Assembly: GCA_021292165.1 (NCBI GenBank)
Contig: JAHFWL010000171.1
Location: 248,001 to 312,000 of the forward strand
From: Shinisaurus crocodilurus
Lineage: Eukaryota; Chordata; Lepidosauria; Squamata; Shinisauridae
Length of the DNA: 64,000 bases
Direction of reading: 5' to 3'
Positions 54,023 through 64,000 of this stretch are shown here, piece by piece (position 1 is the stretch's first letter; every line of letters starts with the position of its first letter). The position numbers and the translations under genes are program-made. Under the pieces are notes generated by a model. That model saw only the letters and a list, made by a program, of their open reading frames with translations, was not told the DNA's origin and did no database searches.

Positions 54023-54279
54023 GTAAGCGTGGGTCTCTGCTGCTGGTGAACGTCCGGGGGGGGAGCGCGGACCGGGGGGGGGGCGAGTAGAAGATTCTCG
54101 CAACTCCCTCTCTCTCTCTCTCTCTCTGCCGTGCCGGCCACCAGCTTTTCCAGGATTAACGGGGCAATTGGGTGTGGCGTTGAGGGGCAGCGGAGGGTGG
54201 GCCTGGCCTCCTCTAGAGTAGGACGTGGGGAGGGCCCTGTTGCGCGCTCCTGCTGAGCAGTGCCTTTCCTCCCTGGCAG
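54023..54279 (+). other. IL11RA intron after the Ig domain
   Basis: A 257-bp GT-AG intron containing a (CT)n run at about 54106-54126. Confidence 0.8.
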
Positions 54280-54394
54280 GTGTCCCAGGGGTGCCCTCCG
54301 TCTCATGCAGAGCTTCAAACTACGAGAACTTCTCCTGCTTCTGGGATTCCGGCCTCGAGACGTTTCTGCCGACCAAATACATCACCACCTACAG
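54280..54394 (+). CDS. IL11RA: IL11RA coding exon 4: start of cytokine-receptor module
   Basis: The acceptor is cctccctggcag and the donor is TACAG followed by gtatgg. The exon completes CGT (Arg) and reads VPGVPSVSCRASNYENFSCF through LPTKYITTY, ending in phase 2. The C-x9-C-x-W spacing (SCRASNYENFSCFW) is the class I cytokine receptor signature of the first fibronectin III module. YENFSC and LPTKYITTYR closely follow mammalian IL11RA (YENFSCTW, LPTRYLTSYR). This exon separates IL11RA from its paralogue CNTFR. Confidence 0.95.
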
Positions 54395-54519
54395 GTATGG
54401 CTGCGTGTGCATGCGTCTGTGTGTATGCGTGCGTGTGCATGCGTGCGCCACCACAGAATGGGGAACAGGGAGACCCGCCTGTGAGCTTGCACACGCGCGC
54501 TTCCTGTCCCCGCTGCCCA

Positions 54520-54700
54520 GATGCCGCCCTGTCTATGCTGAAGTTGCACCTCTCAGAGGCCGAGCCCCCGCTTTGCACGCGGAAGGTCCCAGGTTCGATC
54601 CCCGGCAGCATCTCCAGGTGGGGCTAGGAAGGAATCCTGCCTGAAACCCCGGAGAGCCGCTGCTGCCAGTCAGTGTCGGCAGTTCTTAGTGGACTGGGTT
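54520..54700 (+). mobile_element. tRNA-derived SINE (second family), partly degraded
   Basis: The B-box region (ggtcccaggttcgatccccg) and body (ctgcctgaaaccccggagag, ccagtcagtgtcggcagttc) match the complement of 15771-15951. Confidence 0.75.
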
Positions 54701-55369
54701 TCAAGCCAGGATCTGCCCTGCCGGGACCAGCAGAAGCGCACCCGTCCCCCTTCAACACAGACCGGAGCGGGCGGTTTCTTTGGTGTGGCAGCCACTTCGC
54801 ACACAGAGGGAGCTCCCGGTCACAAGACATGAGGTGGTAGCGCTTCCTTCCCGAGCCCGCGGCCTCCGCAGTGGGGTTGGCTTCTGGAGAAACAAGGCAA
54901 CTCACTTTCCTCCGGCGCTCACGGAGAGCCCAGGCCTCTTCTTTGCAATCCAGTTGCTGTGTCCGTGGCAGAAGGGGGGGTGTTGTTGTTGATGTGGGTC
55001 TGGCTTTCCTACCTGGGACTGGACAGACACCCTAAATGGAAACGAACACCCCCCCGTGCATGCAGATTCCTCGGGGCAGCCTCCGGCCTCTTGGAGGATC
55101 GTTACCCGTGTGTATGACGCATCCCGTGTTTTTATGTTTTCGATTGTGGTGATGTAGCTTACTGCTGTTTAGCTGCCTTGAGCGCCATTTGGTGGAAAGA
55201 AGAACTACACATTTTAATGGATGAATAATAGCCCGGGAGAGAGGTCTCCGCGCTGAGGAGCTTACAATCTAAAGCTTGGTAAAGCAGAGGCAAGAAAGGG
55301 AGAGGAGGGAGGCAGAGGTGGGCTGCGGGAGGACGCACGTCGTTCCGTTCACTTAGGCGTCGTTTCTGT

Positions 55370-55505
55370 AGGGCGGGGGTGGGGAGCCCTCCAGATTTGG
55401 ACTACAACTCCCATTGCCACTCACCATTGACTGTGCTGGCTGAGGCTGATGGGATTTGGAATCCAGCAACATCTGGGAAGCCACCGGTTTTCCACCTCTG
55501 CGGTA
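55370..55505. mobile_element. Old palindromic hAT-like MITE
   Basis: The arms gccctccagatttggactac and gggatttggaatccagcaac recall the palindromic family, but the outer ends are diverged. Confidence 0.5.
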
Positions 55506-56179
55506 GCGGAAGAGGACCGAGGGGGAGTGCCAAAGGCTTCGTGGAGCAAGGCGGGAAGGCGCTGCTGCTCAGGGAGTTGGGCCGCATCCTGCCTGAGCGT
55601 CCACTCCTGCGTTACAGTTCTTTGCGAGTGAACTGGGAATGCTCAGCACCACGGTAGTTGCCTCCATGAGCCGGGGGGAGGGGGGGGTCACCTGCAAACC
55701 GAACACACACACACACCCGCCTCTGTGTGTGTGTGGTGTTGTGAGCAGCTTCATCTTGTGCGACGCTGTTCACGTGGCTACTAGGTCATTTTCATAAACG
55801 GATAAATGCCCAGATAAGTGGCCAGTTGTTGCACACAGCTTGATGCTGTGCCTGGATTTTTGTTTTTCACATCTTGGCTGGAGCCGGTTCGTTCTCTGGG
55901 CCCAATGCGGACCCTGCCCCAAGCCCTTCCTATTGTACTTCTCTGATGGCGCTGCAGTTTGAGGGTCACGCCGGCTCGCTTCTCTCACTCAGACCACTTT
56001 CTGGGCTGACACAGGGCAGGGGAAAGCGCTAGGGAGGGCCTGGGGGGCCAAGATGGGGGCGGGCTGCGGCCGGAAGAGTTCTGGCCTTGCTCCAGATTAT
56101 CCAGATCCCCGCGCCTCCGCCTCCCTTCCTGCACGGTTCTGACTGAACATGCACTTGCCCTGTGAAGGGTAGCACATTG

Positions 56180-56310
56180 CTGTGTGTGTTTGTTTGTCTG
56201 TTTATTTAATACATTTTTATGCCTCCCAATAGCCGAAGCTCTCTGGGCGGTTTACAACAGTTAAAACCATAAAATACAATATAATATAAATATAAAATTT
56301 AAAACCACAG
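56180..56310 (-). repeat. Possible L2-like LINE 3' UTR fragment
   Basis: The pattern atgcctcccaatagccgaag-ctctctgggcggtttacaac, followed by an A/T-rich stretch, resembles the L2-like 3' UTR read from the minus strand. A similar piece occurs at 62440-62500. Confidence 0.5.
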
Positions 56311-56668
56311 ATTAAAAACAAACAGCAAAGCTAGCAGCAGCCGTTCTTTTCCAAACCCTGTTCCCTGGCCCGTGGCACGGAGACCTTCCCAAGAACGTAT
56401 CACACGGGTTTCCATTGCTCCTTCCAAATCGATACTCACAGACAGATTTGGCTCTCCCGCCCAGGGGGAAGAATGCAGCTTGCACGGAAGGGGAGCTCCG
56501 ATTGGCCAGCCGGCATTCCAGAAGGGTGGAGGAACGGTGCCGAGGCGCAGCGAGGGCAGCTCCTGGCTCCGCCATCCCCACCGCAGCGAGCGAGCGAGGG
56601 CCAGCACCCTTGGGCGCGCTCCTGCTGCGATAATTAACGCGGCAGCAAAGAACCGAAAGCCGCGCTCC

Positions 56669-57211
56669 CCTTTACTCGGCACTGGTCAGGCCTCATCTTG
56701 AGTACTGCGTCCAGTTCTGGGCACCTCACTTTAAGAAGGACATAGACAAACTGGAGAGGGTTCAGAGGAGGGCAACAAGGATGATAAAGGGACTGGAAAC
56801 AAGGCCCTATGAGGAGAGACTGAAAGAACTGGGCATGTTTAGCCTTCAGAAGAGGAGACTGAGGGGAGATATGATCGCACTCTTCCAGTATTTGAAGGGA
56901 TGTCACACAGAGGAGGGCCAGGATCTCTTCTTGATCATCCCAGTTTGCAGGACATGGAATAATGGGCTCAAGTTACAGGAACCTAGATTCCACCTAAACA
57001 TCAGGAAAAATTTCCTGACTGTCAGAGCAATAAGACAATGGAATCAACTACCTAGGGAGGTGGTGGGCTCTCCCACTCTGGAGGCATTCAAGGTGCAGCT
57101 GGACAGACATCTGTCAGGGATGCTTTGACCTAGATTCCTGCATTGAGCAGGGGGTTGGACTCGATGGCCTTGTAGGCCCCTTCCAACTCTACTTTTCTAT
57201 GATTCTATGAT
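56669..57211 (+). mobile_element. CR1 LINE 3' end
   Basis: The + strand is open from the middle of the ORF2 C-terminal region (tttactcggcactggtcagg), through [20 protein letters not shown] and [19 protein letters not shown], to [16 protein letters not shown]. The 3' UTR and octamer tail follow. It is very close to the copies at 5480 and 23417. Confidence 0.94.
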
Positions 57212-57829
57212 ATAGAACGGGGCTCCCCGGCCAAAAGGCACAGCCATATTCTAAGTCCAAGGACGCCTGCAAGGCCTTGTATGAGGGCGGGAGACGCTGC
57301 CTGGTTGATTAGCCAGGACTGGACGGGAGCGGGCCGCAGAAAGCAAGGCTGGCCATTCGACCCGGCGTGGTTGCAGAACCCGGCCGTGCTCTCCGTCAGT
57401 TCGTGCGAGGCTTCTGTCAAGGAGGAGGCCTGCGCCGGTTGGACGGGGTGGGGACCTGTATCTAGACAGCTTTTATCCGGATGCCTGAGAAGGAAGCCCG
57501 GGCGCCGCCCCTCTCCCCCCCCCCCCAGCCCCACTGGGAAGTCATCAGCCGGTCAGAAGCTGGAGGCAGAAGTTTTAACGAGGGTTGAAAAGTGGTTTGG
57601 GCAAAAATGGGACGAGAGTACACACCGAGGGCAGGGATCCCTGAAAGATGGGAAAATCTCACCTGTGTCCAGCATGGTATCGGCGCAGACGTCTTCTCCC
57701 GCCTCAACAGCGAAAGAGAGATTAGGGAGGGAACACTGTGAGGTGTGTTCTGTGCGTGTGTGTGAAGAACATGTGAAGTCCGATCACTGGCCCATCTAGA
57801 CCGGTCCTGTCTGTTCTGATGGGCGGCGG

Positions 57830-57945
57830 CGGCTCTCCAGAAACAGGGGGCAGGGGAGTGCGCAGTCCTTTACCTGGAGCTACCTGGGATTGAACCTGGG
57901 CCCTTCCGTGTGCAAAGCGAATGCCCGGTCACGGAGCTGCTGCGC
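57830..57945 (-). mobile_element. tRNA-derived SINE fragment (second family)
   Basis: The minus strand reads a B-box-like gggcccaggttcaatccc next to a body resembling 15771-15951. Confidence 0.6.
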
Positions 57946-58335
57946 CCCCCCCCCTCCACTTGGGTCCAGGGCCCTGCCTGACAGATGCTTCAGAAGCTTC
58001 CTAATGCCGCCTGCTCGCCGGGTGCTCTCTCCCTTCCCTGCTTTCTGGAGTTTAAGGCTACTTAAGCGCCGTCTGCCTAGCTTGGTTTTAGACTTTCTGC
58101 CGGCCGATACGAAACCGGCCTGTGCCATTGACTCTGGGCCCACGCTTGGTGGCACTTGGAGTGTCTGTGTGCATCCGTGCCCGCAAAATATCAGAGGCAC
58201 TGTCGGGGTTGCTGCCCTATTTCTGCTTTAGTGCCACACCCATATGGGAGATGCCCCACGGCAGGGAGCACTTTCCAGAACCAAAAGCTTGTCGGTGGTG
58301 AGGGATTTCATAGGCTGCTGACACAGGTGTGGGAT

Positions 58336-58917
58336 CAGGACCGGTGCAGGGCAGTTTGGCGCCCTAGGCTAAATTATATTTAGCGCCCCCCCCTCGTGCC
58401 GTGGGGGGGGGCTCCGGAAAGCAGCCCTGCTCTGCAACCTCCCACCCCCCCCGCCGCCACCGGACCCACCCACCCCGCACGCTGCCGCTGCCGCCCCCCA
58501 CCTACCTTCCCACGCCTCCTCCGAAAAGGGACCCCCGCGCTCTGTTTTTGGCCGGGGGAAACCAGAGCAACAGGGCTGTTTAAGCCCTGTTGCCCTGGTT
58601 CTTCCCGGCAAAACAGAGCGTGGGCGGGGCTCCGGAAACAGCGTAGGTGTCGGGGGGGGAGGCGGCGCGGAGGCGAAGCGAGGCAAGGTGGGGGGAGGCG
58701 GCGCAGAGGCGAGGCGAGGTGGGGGGGAGGCGCCCAGGCTCGGCCCCACCACTACTCCGGGCGCAATCCCCCGCACTGACCTGGCTTTCTCGGAGAGGCG
58801 GGCGGGCGGGCAGGGCAGGAGCGCGCCGGCAGCGAAGAGGAGCGCAGCGTTCTGCGCCCTCTTCCGCTATGCGCCCTAGGCAACAGCCTAGTTGGCCTAG
58901 CGGTAGCGCCGGCCCTG
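58336..58917. mobile_element. GC-rich hAT-like element with internal palindrome
   Basis: The ends caggaccggtgcagggcag and cggtagcgccggccctg, with subterminal gcgccctaggc at both sides, relate it to 7572-7736. An internal inverted repeat centres on aacagggctgtttaagccct at about 58568-58590. It is unusually GC- and CpG-rich. The flanks (tgtgggat, ctgctgtg) give no clear target duplication. Confidence 0.7.
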
Positions 58918-59379
58918 CTGCTGTGTGTCTACCCTCGGATGCGCCCCGTGCGCAGAAGGCCAACGTGTCCCTGCTTGCTGCCTCCAGTCATTGCCTGCTG
59001 CGTTCACAGTGCGACGGGGTAGGGGGAGGTGGAGGGATCCCTTCTCGTTCTGTCTTGCATCCTCAGTTGGGATGCAGCCACCTCTGGGGTAGAGCACAGT
59101 TGCAGTTACAAGGCCCCGAGTGATGGGTGAAACTGTCAAGCTGGATTTCACTCAGGTTCTCATTCTTCCGTGCTGATTCCACATTGGATTGTGATCATTA
59201 TTTTTTGTCCGCATGAATATTTATTTATTTCTTGCATTTTTATGTGATTTTTAAAAAAAATCCACACTTTTTACACATTCTTCCAAGCTTGCATAATTTT
59301 ATGTGCCCCTTTGCAAATGCAACCCCTTTTCCCCACCGAGTGAAGGGTGCTTGGACATGGCTTTGCAAATACGCACATT

Positions 59380-59767
59380 TTTATTATTTATTTATTTATT
59401 TATATTTATTTATCGCCCATCTGGCCAGCAACCGGCCACCCTGGGCGATGTACACAGATAAAAACACAAGATAAAAACAGGATAAAATACATTTAAAATA
59501 ATATAAAATGTTAAAATCATTAGCCCACCCCATATTCCCGCCTGAATAGCCAAGTTTTTAGTGAGCAGCGGAAGCTCAGCAGAGAGGGGGCATGGCGGAG
59601 GTCACTCGGGAGAGAGTTCCACAGTACGGGGGCCGCCACAGAAAAGGCCCTCTTCCTAGTCCCCACCAGTCTAGCTGCTCTGGCTGAAAGGACAAGGAGA
59701 AGGCTGTCCGTGGCAGATCTTGTTGAGCGGCCCCCTTGGTGTTGCTGGAGACGCTCCTTGAGATAGA
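59380..59767 (-). mobile_element. L2-like LINE 3' end (copy 3)
   Basis: The minus frame contains YLKERLQQHQGGRSTRSATD and FSVAAPVLWNSLPSDLRHAP. The 3' UTR (atcgcccatctggccagcaa) and (TATT)n tail are at the left. Confidence 0.85.
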
Positions 59768-60155
59768 TTTTTGTGCCCTTTTTCTGCGGAGGGGGGTGGG
59801 ATGTTCTTTTTGTGTGGATTTTTTGAAATGTACACACTTCTACATGGTTTTTTTTTTTAAAAAAAATTGTTATGTTTTTTGTTCTGTGAACTGCGTCGCA
59901 AATTTTGGGAAAGCATAGATTTCAGTAGCACGCTGTGTTCCAGGTTCGTGCTTAGGTTCAGGAATGCCCCACTTAGAATGCCCGCGTTGAAATGGGAGCG
60001 AAACGAATCTCTCAGCCGTGGCTTCTGCCCGGGCATGGGTGGCACTGGCTGGACTGGCTCTTCACAACCCAGACTTGGGATTCTCGGGGCCAGCAGCAGC
60101 GCCCCCTGGTGCTTCCTTTGAGTCTTGGGTTGCCGCAGGTTCTGAGGAGAGAGTG

Positions 60156-60344
60156 CCAGATTCCAGCTGAACATCAGGAAAAACTTCCTGGCTGTTAGAG
60201 CAATGCGACAATGGAACCAACCACCTAGGGAGGTGGTGGGCTCTCCCACTCTGGAGGCATTCAAGGTGCAGCTGGATGGCCATCTGTCAGGGATGCTTTG
60301 ACCTGGATTCCTGCATCGAGCAGGGGGTCGGACTCGATGGCCTG
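60156..60344 (+). mobile_element. CR1 LINE 3' end, interrupted by an RTE-like LINE
   Basis: The + strand reads gattccagctgaacatcagg through ggtcggactcgatggcctg and is then cut by an RTE-like insertion. The CR1 octamer tail (cttctatgattctatga) resumes at 60821-60837. Confidence 0.85.
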
Positions 60345-60818
60345 GTCATCATCATCAGGCGATCACTCGTGACCGAGTAAGATTGTCTTCCGGGATAAAA
60401 GGAGGAAATTCTAAAGAAGATTGTGTAGACTCTAGCGATGGGTCCGTAAGTGACTGTGGAGGCCAATTCTAGATCCACACAGCTTCCCACAGTGAGGACA
60501 CAGGTTACCAGATAGAAGATGGTTCTGTAAAGGATTCATTTGACGTGCTTTTCGCTTAGCACGTTTCTCCCTTTCACCTTGCACTCGGGCTTCTTCAAAG
60601 TCCATGGAACCTTGGTGAAAGGCCAACCTCCATTTAGATCGTTCATGGGCCAGAGCTTCCCAGTTTTCGATGTTTATATTGCATTTTTTTAGATTAGCCT
60701 TATGAACATCTTTAAACCTCTTATATTGACCACCGGTATTCCGCTTTCCATCCTTGAGTTGGGAGTAAAGTAACTGCTTTGGGAGACGGCAGTCAGGCAT
60801 TCGAACAACATGACCGGT
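60345..60818 (-). mobile_element. RTE-like LINE 3' end with terminal zinc-finger motif (copy 2)
   Basis: The minus strand has one open frame from HVVRMPDCRLPKQLLYSQLK through KANLKKCNINIENWEALAHE to CPHCGKLCGSRIGLHSHLRT-H. The 3' UTR and a (GATGAT)n-type tail end at 60345. It lacks the frameshift of the copy at 29827 and extends further 5'. It lies inside the CR1 copy at 60156. Confidence 0.82.
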
Positions 60819-61097
60819 CTCTTCTATGATTCTATGACTGCCTTCTTCTGGACAACCCTTGGCACTACGCGGGAGCAGCAGGCAGGACAGTCGCTGTGTT
60901 GCATCTCCCTTTGCGGAACAGGTCCCAGCCCTGCAGGAGAGAGTGGGCGCTGGCTCAGAGTAGGGAGTGTGCCCCCCTCCCACATAGCAGCAGCAGCATG
61001 TGGTGTAACATAGTGCATAATAGAAGGTGCTGTGCGCTACAAAGAGCTGAGCTCAATCCTCCCATCAGCCACAAGGTATCTCGGCATTCTTAGACAT

Positions 61098-61279
61098 AGA
61101 ATCATAGCATCATAGAAAAGTAGAGTTGGGAGGGGCCTACCAGGCCATCGAGTCCAACCCCCTGCTCAGTGCAGGAATCCAGGTCAAAGCATCCCTGACA
61201 GAGGGCTGTCCAGCTGCACCTTGAATGCCTCCAGAGTGGGAGAGCCCACCACCTCCCTAGGTAGTTGGTTCCATTGTCC
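61098..61279 (-). mobile_element. CR1 LINE 3' end (short)
   Basis: The octamer tail (atagaatcatagcatcatag), 3' UTR and last ORF2 codons lie on the minus strand. It is truncated at about 61279. Confidence 0.9.
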
Positions 61280-62053
61280 CTCACCCACTCCCAATCTCTA
61301 GCGTTGCAGGGGTGGGATTTTTGATTACTGAGCTGTTATATGCGAAGCAACCTCAGACGTGCCCCATATTGCTCTGTATTTGGTACAGCATCTGGCACAC
61401 TCAATAACCGATATATAATAGCCGGCTGCCTCTGCCCTTGAGGCGGAGAGCTGTTTCTCTCCAGGTCGGTAGACGCCGGTGCCCCTCCGTGGCACGCCTG
61501 GCTGTTGCACTGCAGCCTCTGTGTCCACTTCTTGCCATGTGTGCTTTCTTCACTAGGGATTAGTGGGTCCCAGATCCCCTGCATCTCCCATTTTAAAATG
61601 TCCCCAGTACGTCTGGGGAAGGGATCTCTGCCTGGTACCCTGGAAAGCCCCCCGCCCCCGCCCCCGTTGGCCTGGCTTCCTGTGAGGCCGCTTCGTGTGC
61701 TCCCGAGCAAGTGTGGAGCTGGTTCGTACAAGCAGCTTCCGGCACGGTTGAGCGGCAATCGAGCAGTGGTTGGCATGTGAGAACGGGCCCTGAGCTTGCC
61801 CTGCCGCACACAGGTGGACGAAAGACTGCCCACTGCGCATCTCCACAGTCATGATTCAAAGCACCGTAGAGTGGAAAGGGACCTCAAAGGCCATCTGTTG
61901 CAGCCCCCATCCCTTGAGCCCAGGGTCTTGAGGCGGGCATCGCTATGGAAGAAGAGAGATGGACAGAGAGATGTGGCAGCCATTGGAGAACACCCTACAG
62001 TTTTCACTCTAGGTTGAAGTAGTTCTAAAGCCAGATTTCTCAACACATTCTCC

Positions 62054-62055
<2 letters not shown>

Positions 62056-62091
<36 letters not shown>
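62056..62091. repeat. (CT)n microsatellite forming a splice-acceptor pyrimidine tract
   Basis: An uninterrupted CT run ends about 11 bases before the AG of the 33-nt IL11RA exon, with cccctttcccag between them. Confidence 0.95.
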
Positions 62092-62093
<2 letters not shown>

Positions 62094-62102
62094 CTTTCCC
62101 AG

Positions 62103-62135
62103 GAAAAAACAGCTCCCTGGAAGTGAGAAGCGAAG
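62103..62135 (+). CDS. IL11RA: IL11RA coding exon 5 (33 nt)
   Basis: It lies between a (CT)n-ccctttcccag acceptor and a CGAAG|gtaag donor. It enters in phase 2 and completes AGG (Arg), then reads KKQLPGSEKR, ending in phase 2 again. Following TYR from the previous exon this gives TYRKKQLPGSEKRR, which parallels the mammalian SYRKKTVLGADSQRR at the same place. Correct phase at both ends and the matching peptide make chance unlikely despite the small size. The following exon, with the WPCPQD-type region, was not found before the window ends. Confidence 0.88.
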
Positions 62136-64000
62136 GTAAGAACACGTAGTCCAACCCCTGGTTACAGGATAGGCTGTCCTTGCACACCTCAAGTGTCCCC
62201 AAGCGATGCTGTCCTGGCCCTTGGGGTGAAAATGCCAACAGAGGAAGAATTCACAACCTTGATCAAGGGCCGGGCTGCTCACGTGCTTAGGAAGTGTCTC
62301 CCTCGTCTTGCGCCCAAATCCACCTCCCTGAACTTAGGAACCATTCCTTTTAGCTCTGTCCTTAGTAGATAAGTGAAGGTTTCTGTCTCTTCTTTCTGGC
62401 ATCCTTTCTTATCCTTGCAAACAATTCAGATGATGGTGATTAATTTTATTTCTATACTGCCCCATAGCTGAAGCTCTCTGGGTGGTTTACAACAGATGAA
62501 TATTATTTAATCTGTATTATTAATTGCCTTTCTAGAAGGATACTCGGGGTAGGCTCTAGGAACCTCCCCCCCCCCCCGAGTGGTGTGCCAGGTTTAGTGG
62601 GATAACGGTGTTTGTTTGAGGCCCGCAGGACTCTGATCCCGCCACTAATTCTCCTTTCCTGGAAGCAAACCATTCCCAGTTCCTGTAGCCTTTCCTCGTA
62701 GGAGACTGGGACTTTCGGCAGAAGCCGCTTGTGCGACTTGCGGGAGGGGCGGGAAGGAGCTGAATGGCCCCTCCCTTTCAGCCCCCGGAGCTTGCCTGCC
62801 TCGGCTCAGCGCATCCCCATGACTCACACGCGAGTGCGTCGCCTTGTGGCGTTGCATTCACAGAAGGATCCCGCTCCGTTTCCTTTCCGTGTACTGAGGA
62901 AGGGCAAAGCCCTTTGCATCTGGCTTGCAACCTTCCTTGAGCGTAAAAGCAGGTTGGTGCTGAGCCAGGAGCAGGAAACCACCGGAGGGACTTCCCTCTG
63001 CTGGGACCCGCTGCGTGCACGCACACCCCCGCCGGCAGGCCGTATTCCTGGCGTGTGACGTCACCGCGGGCAGGGAGCCGGGGGGGGGGGGGGGACGGAT
63101 GCGGATGATCTCCCGGCCTGGTCTGGAGTCGAACTGGCCTCCCACTCCAGCTCACAGTGCACAGTCTTGCCAGGCTCCCACCACCGAGGTGCCGATGGAG
63201 AGCGCGGCCTCACTCTGCCCCCCGTAGAGGATCACGGCCACTGAGGCCTTTACTTTTTCTCAGGCATTCAGGCTCTGTGCGACTCTAGTTTTGTTTGGGT
63301 TCTTAATTGCTGGGCCTGGCCTAGAGGAAGCTCCCCCTCTGAGCCAAGCTTCCGCCACCTCTGAACAGGAAAGAGCTTCGTTTTCAAGCTAATCACGCTT
63401 TTTTCCTGAGCATGGTGGTGGTGGGGTCTCATCAGCGAGCAGAGTTGGACGTGGGTGGTCTGCTCTCGCCGTTGCCACTGCTTGTCTGGTGCTCTCAGTG
63501 GGCCCCATCCGGGCCCCCATCACGTTTCCTTCTGAAACGGCCCATATTTGTGCATCAGCCTCTTTTTAAAAAAAGATAGCCTCGATGCAGCCATTTTTTA
63601 AAAAATATGCAATCGTCGGTGTTTTTTGCTATCAGAAAATGGAAGGAGGGGACCCCCAACCGGCATGCTTAATCCTGTGGCGCTGCGCTGTGGGGCACAC
63701 CCCGGCTGCAGGAGGGGGGGGCTGCATGCGCGAATGCTTCTCCTTAGTTCAAAAATAGCGCTCCCTGACTGCATGTGGAGAATCAGCGTGGCTGTGGGTG
63801 GATGACGCCAAGACCACTCGGGTGTGCTAGTTTCCTAAGGCTGCAATCCAGCCGAGATGCCCACAAGCCTCTGGACTCTGCAGAGCGAGAGGAGCTGCAG
63901 GGGCGATCTTTGCCTTCCCGCTCTGCATTTCTGCTAGATGGACATTTCTGGCTGTTGAGCAAGGGTGCAGGGAAGTAAGGAGGCTGCAGGGGACACGGGA
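62136..64000 (+). other. IL11RA intron, continuing past the window
   Basis: It begins with gtaaga. It contains an L2-like 3' UTR fragment at about 62440-62500. No further IL11RA exon was recognised to the window end. Confidence 0.55.

Larger units (their letters stand above)
54395..62102 (+). other. IL11RA intron before the 33-nt exon (7.7 kb)
   Basis: GT-AG ends. It contains SINE fragments, an old MITE, CR1 copies at 56669, 60156 and 61098, an L2-like copy at 59380, an RTE-like copy at 60346 and a hAT-like element at 58336. Its last ~50 bases are a (CT)n microsatellite. Confidence 0.75.

Noticed and set aside
49532..62135. CNTFR instead of IL11RA
   Set aside because: CNTFR is the closest paralogue, but YENFSCFW, LPTKYITTYR and KKQLPGSEKRR fit IL11RA at each exon and not the corresponding CNTFR segments as I know them.
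1..64000. CRISPR arrays, bacterial operons or phage genes
   Set aside because: No regularly spaced direct repeats with unique spacers and no prokaryotic gene organisation. The intron and repeat content is vertebrate.

Overview
The window reads as nuclear DNA of a squamate reptile (lizard or snake). It has introns, CpG islands and many interspersed repeats: tRNA-derived SINEs of the Sauria type with a Bov-B-like tail, CR1 LINE 3' ends with the octamer tail, L2-like and RTE-like LINE 3' ends, many small hAT-type elements and abundant microsatellites. The repeat mix indicates the clade but not the species.

The one protein-coding gene I can support is the 5' half of an interleukin-11 receptor alpha gene (IL11RA) on the + strand. 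Five coding exons join in phase: 49532-49631 (signal peptide), 50697-50757 and 53856-54022 (Ig-like domain), 54280-54394 (start of the first cytokine-receptor fibronectin module) and a 33-nt exon at 62103-62135. The rest lies beyond the right edge. The first coding exon begins exactly at its ATG, so a non-coding exon must lie upstream. A well-formed candidate (2383-2457) sits at the edge of a CpG island (about 1560-2650). If the two are joined, intron 1 is about 47 kb and most of the window is that intron. The join would also put the stop of a 14-codon upstream ORF two bases before the main ATG.

Layout: 1-760, L2-like LINE end. 1560-2650, CpG island and candidate 5' exon. 2.7-12 kb, CR1, SINEs and hAT elements, with one arm of a ~720-bp inverted repeat pair (9065-9783; partner 17512-18232). 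12-28 kb, palindromic 135-bp hAT MITEs, CR1 copies and a second CpG-rich block (about 21.05-21.5 kb). 28-32 kb, an RTE-like 3' end and largely unique sequence. 32262-35834, a complete non-autonomous LTR retroelement in minus orientation with target duplication, tRNA-Leu-type primer site and polypurine tract. 36-49 kb, more palindromic MITEs, a 683-bp hAT element and a perfect 74-bp tandem duplication. 49.5-64 kb, the IL11RA exons with repeat-filled introns.

Most of the open reading frames are translations of repeats or of GC-rich DNA. The unusual material is in the mobile elements: foldback hAT MITEs with almost perfect arms, a SINE with a 5S-rRNA-like head and CR1-like tail, and the coding-free LTR element. 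The other points of interest are the predicted uORF/start-codon arrangement of IL11RA and a (CT)n microsatellite that forms the polypyrimidine tract of its 33-nt exon.
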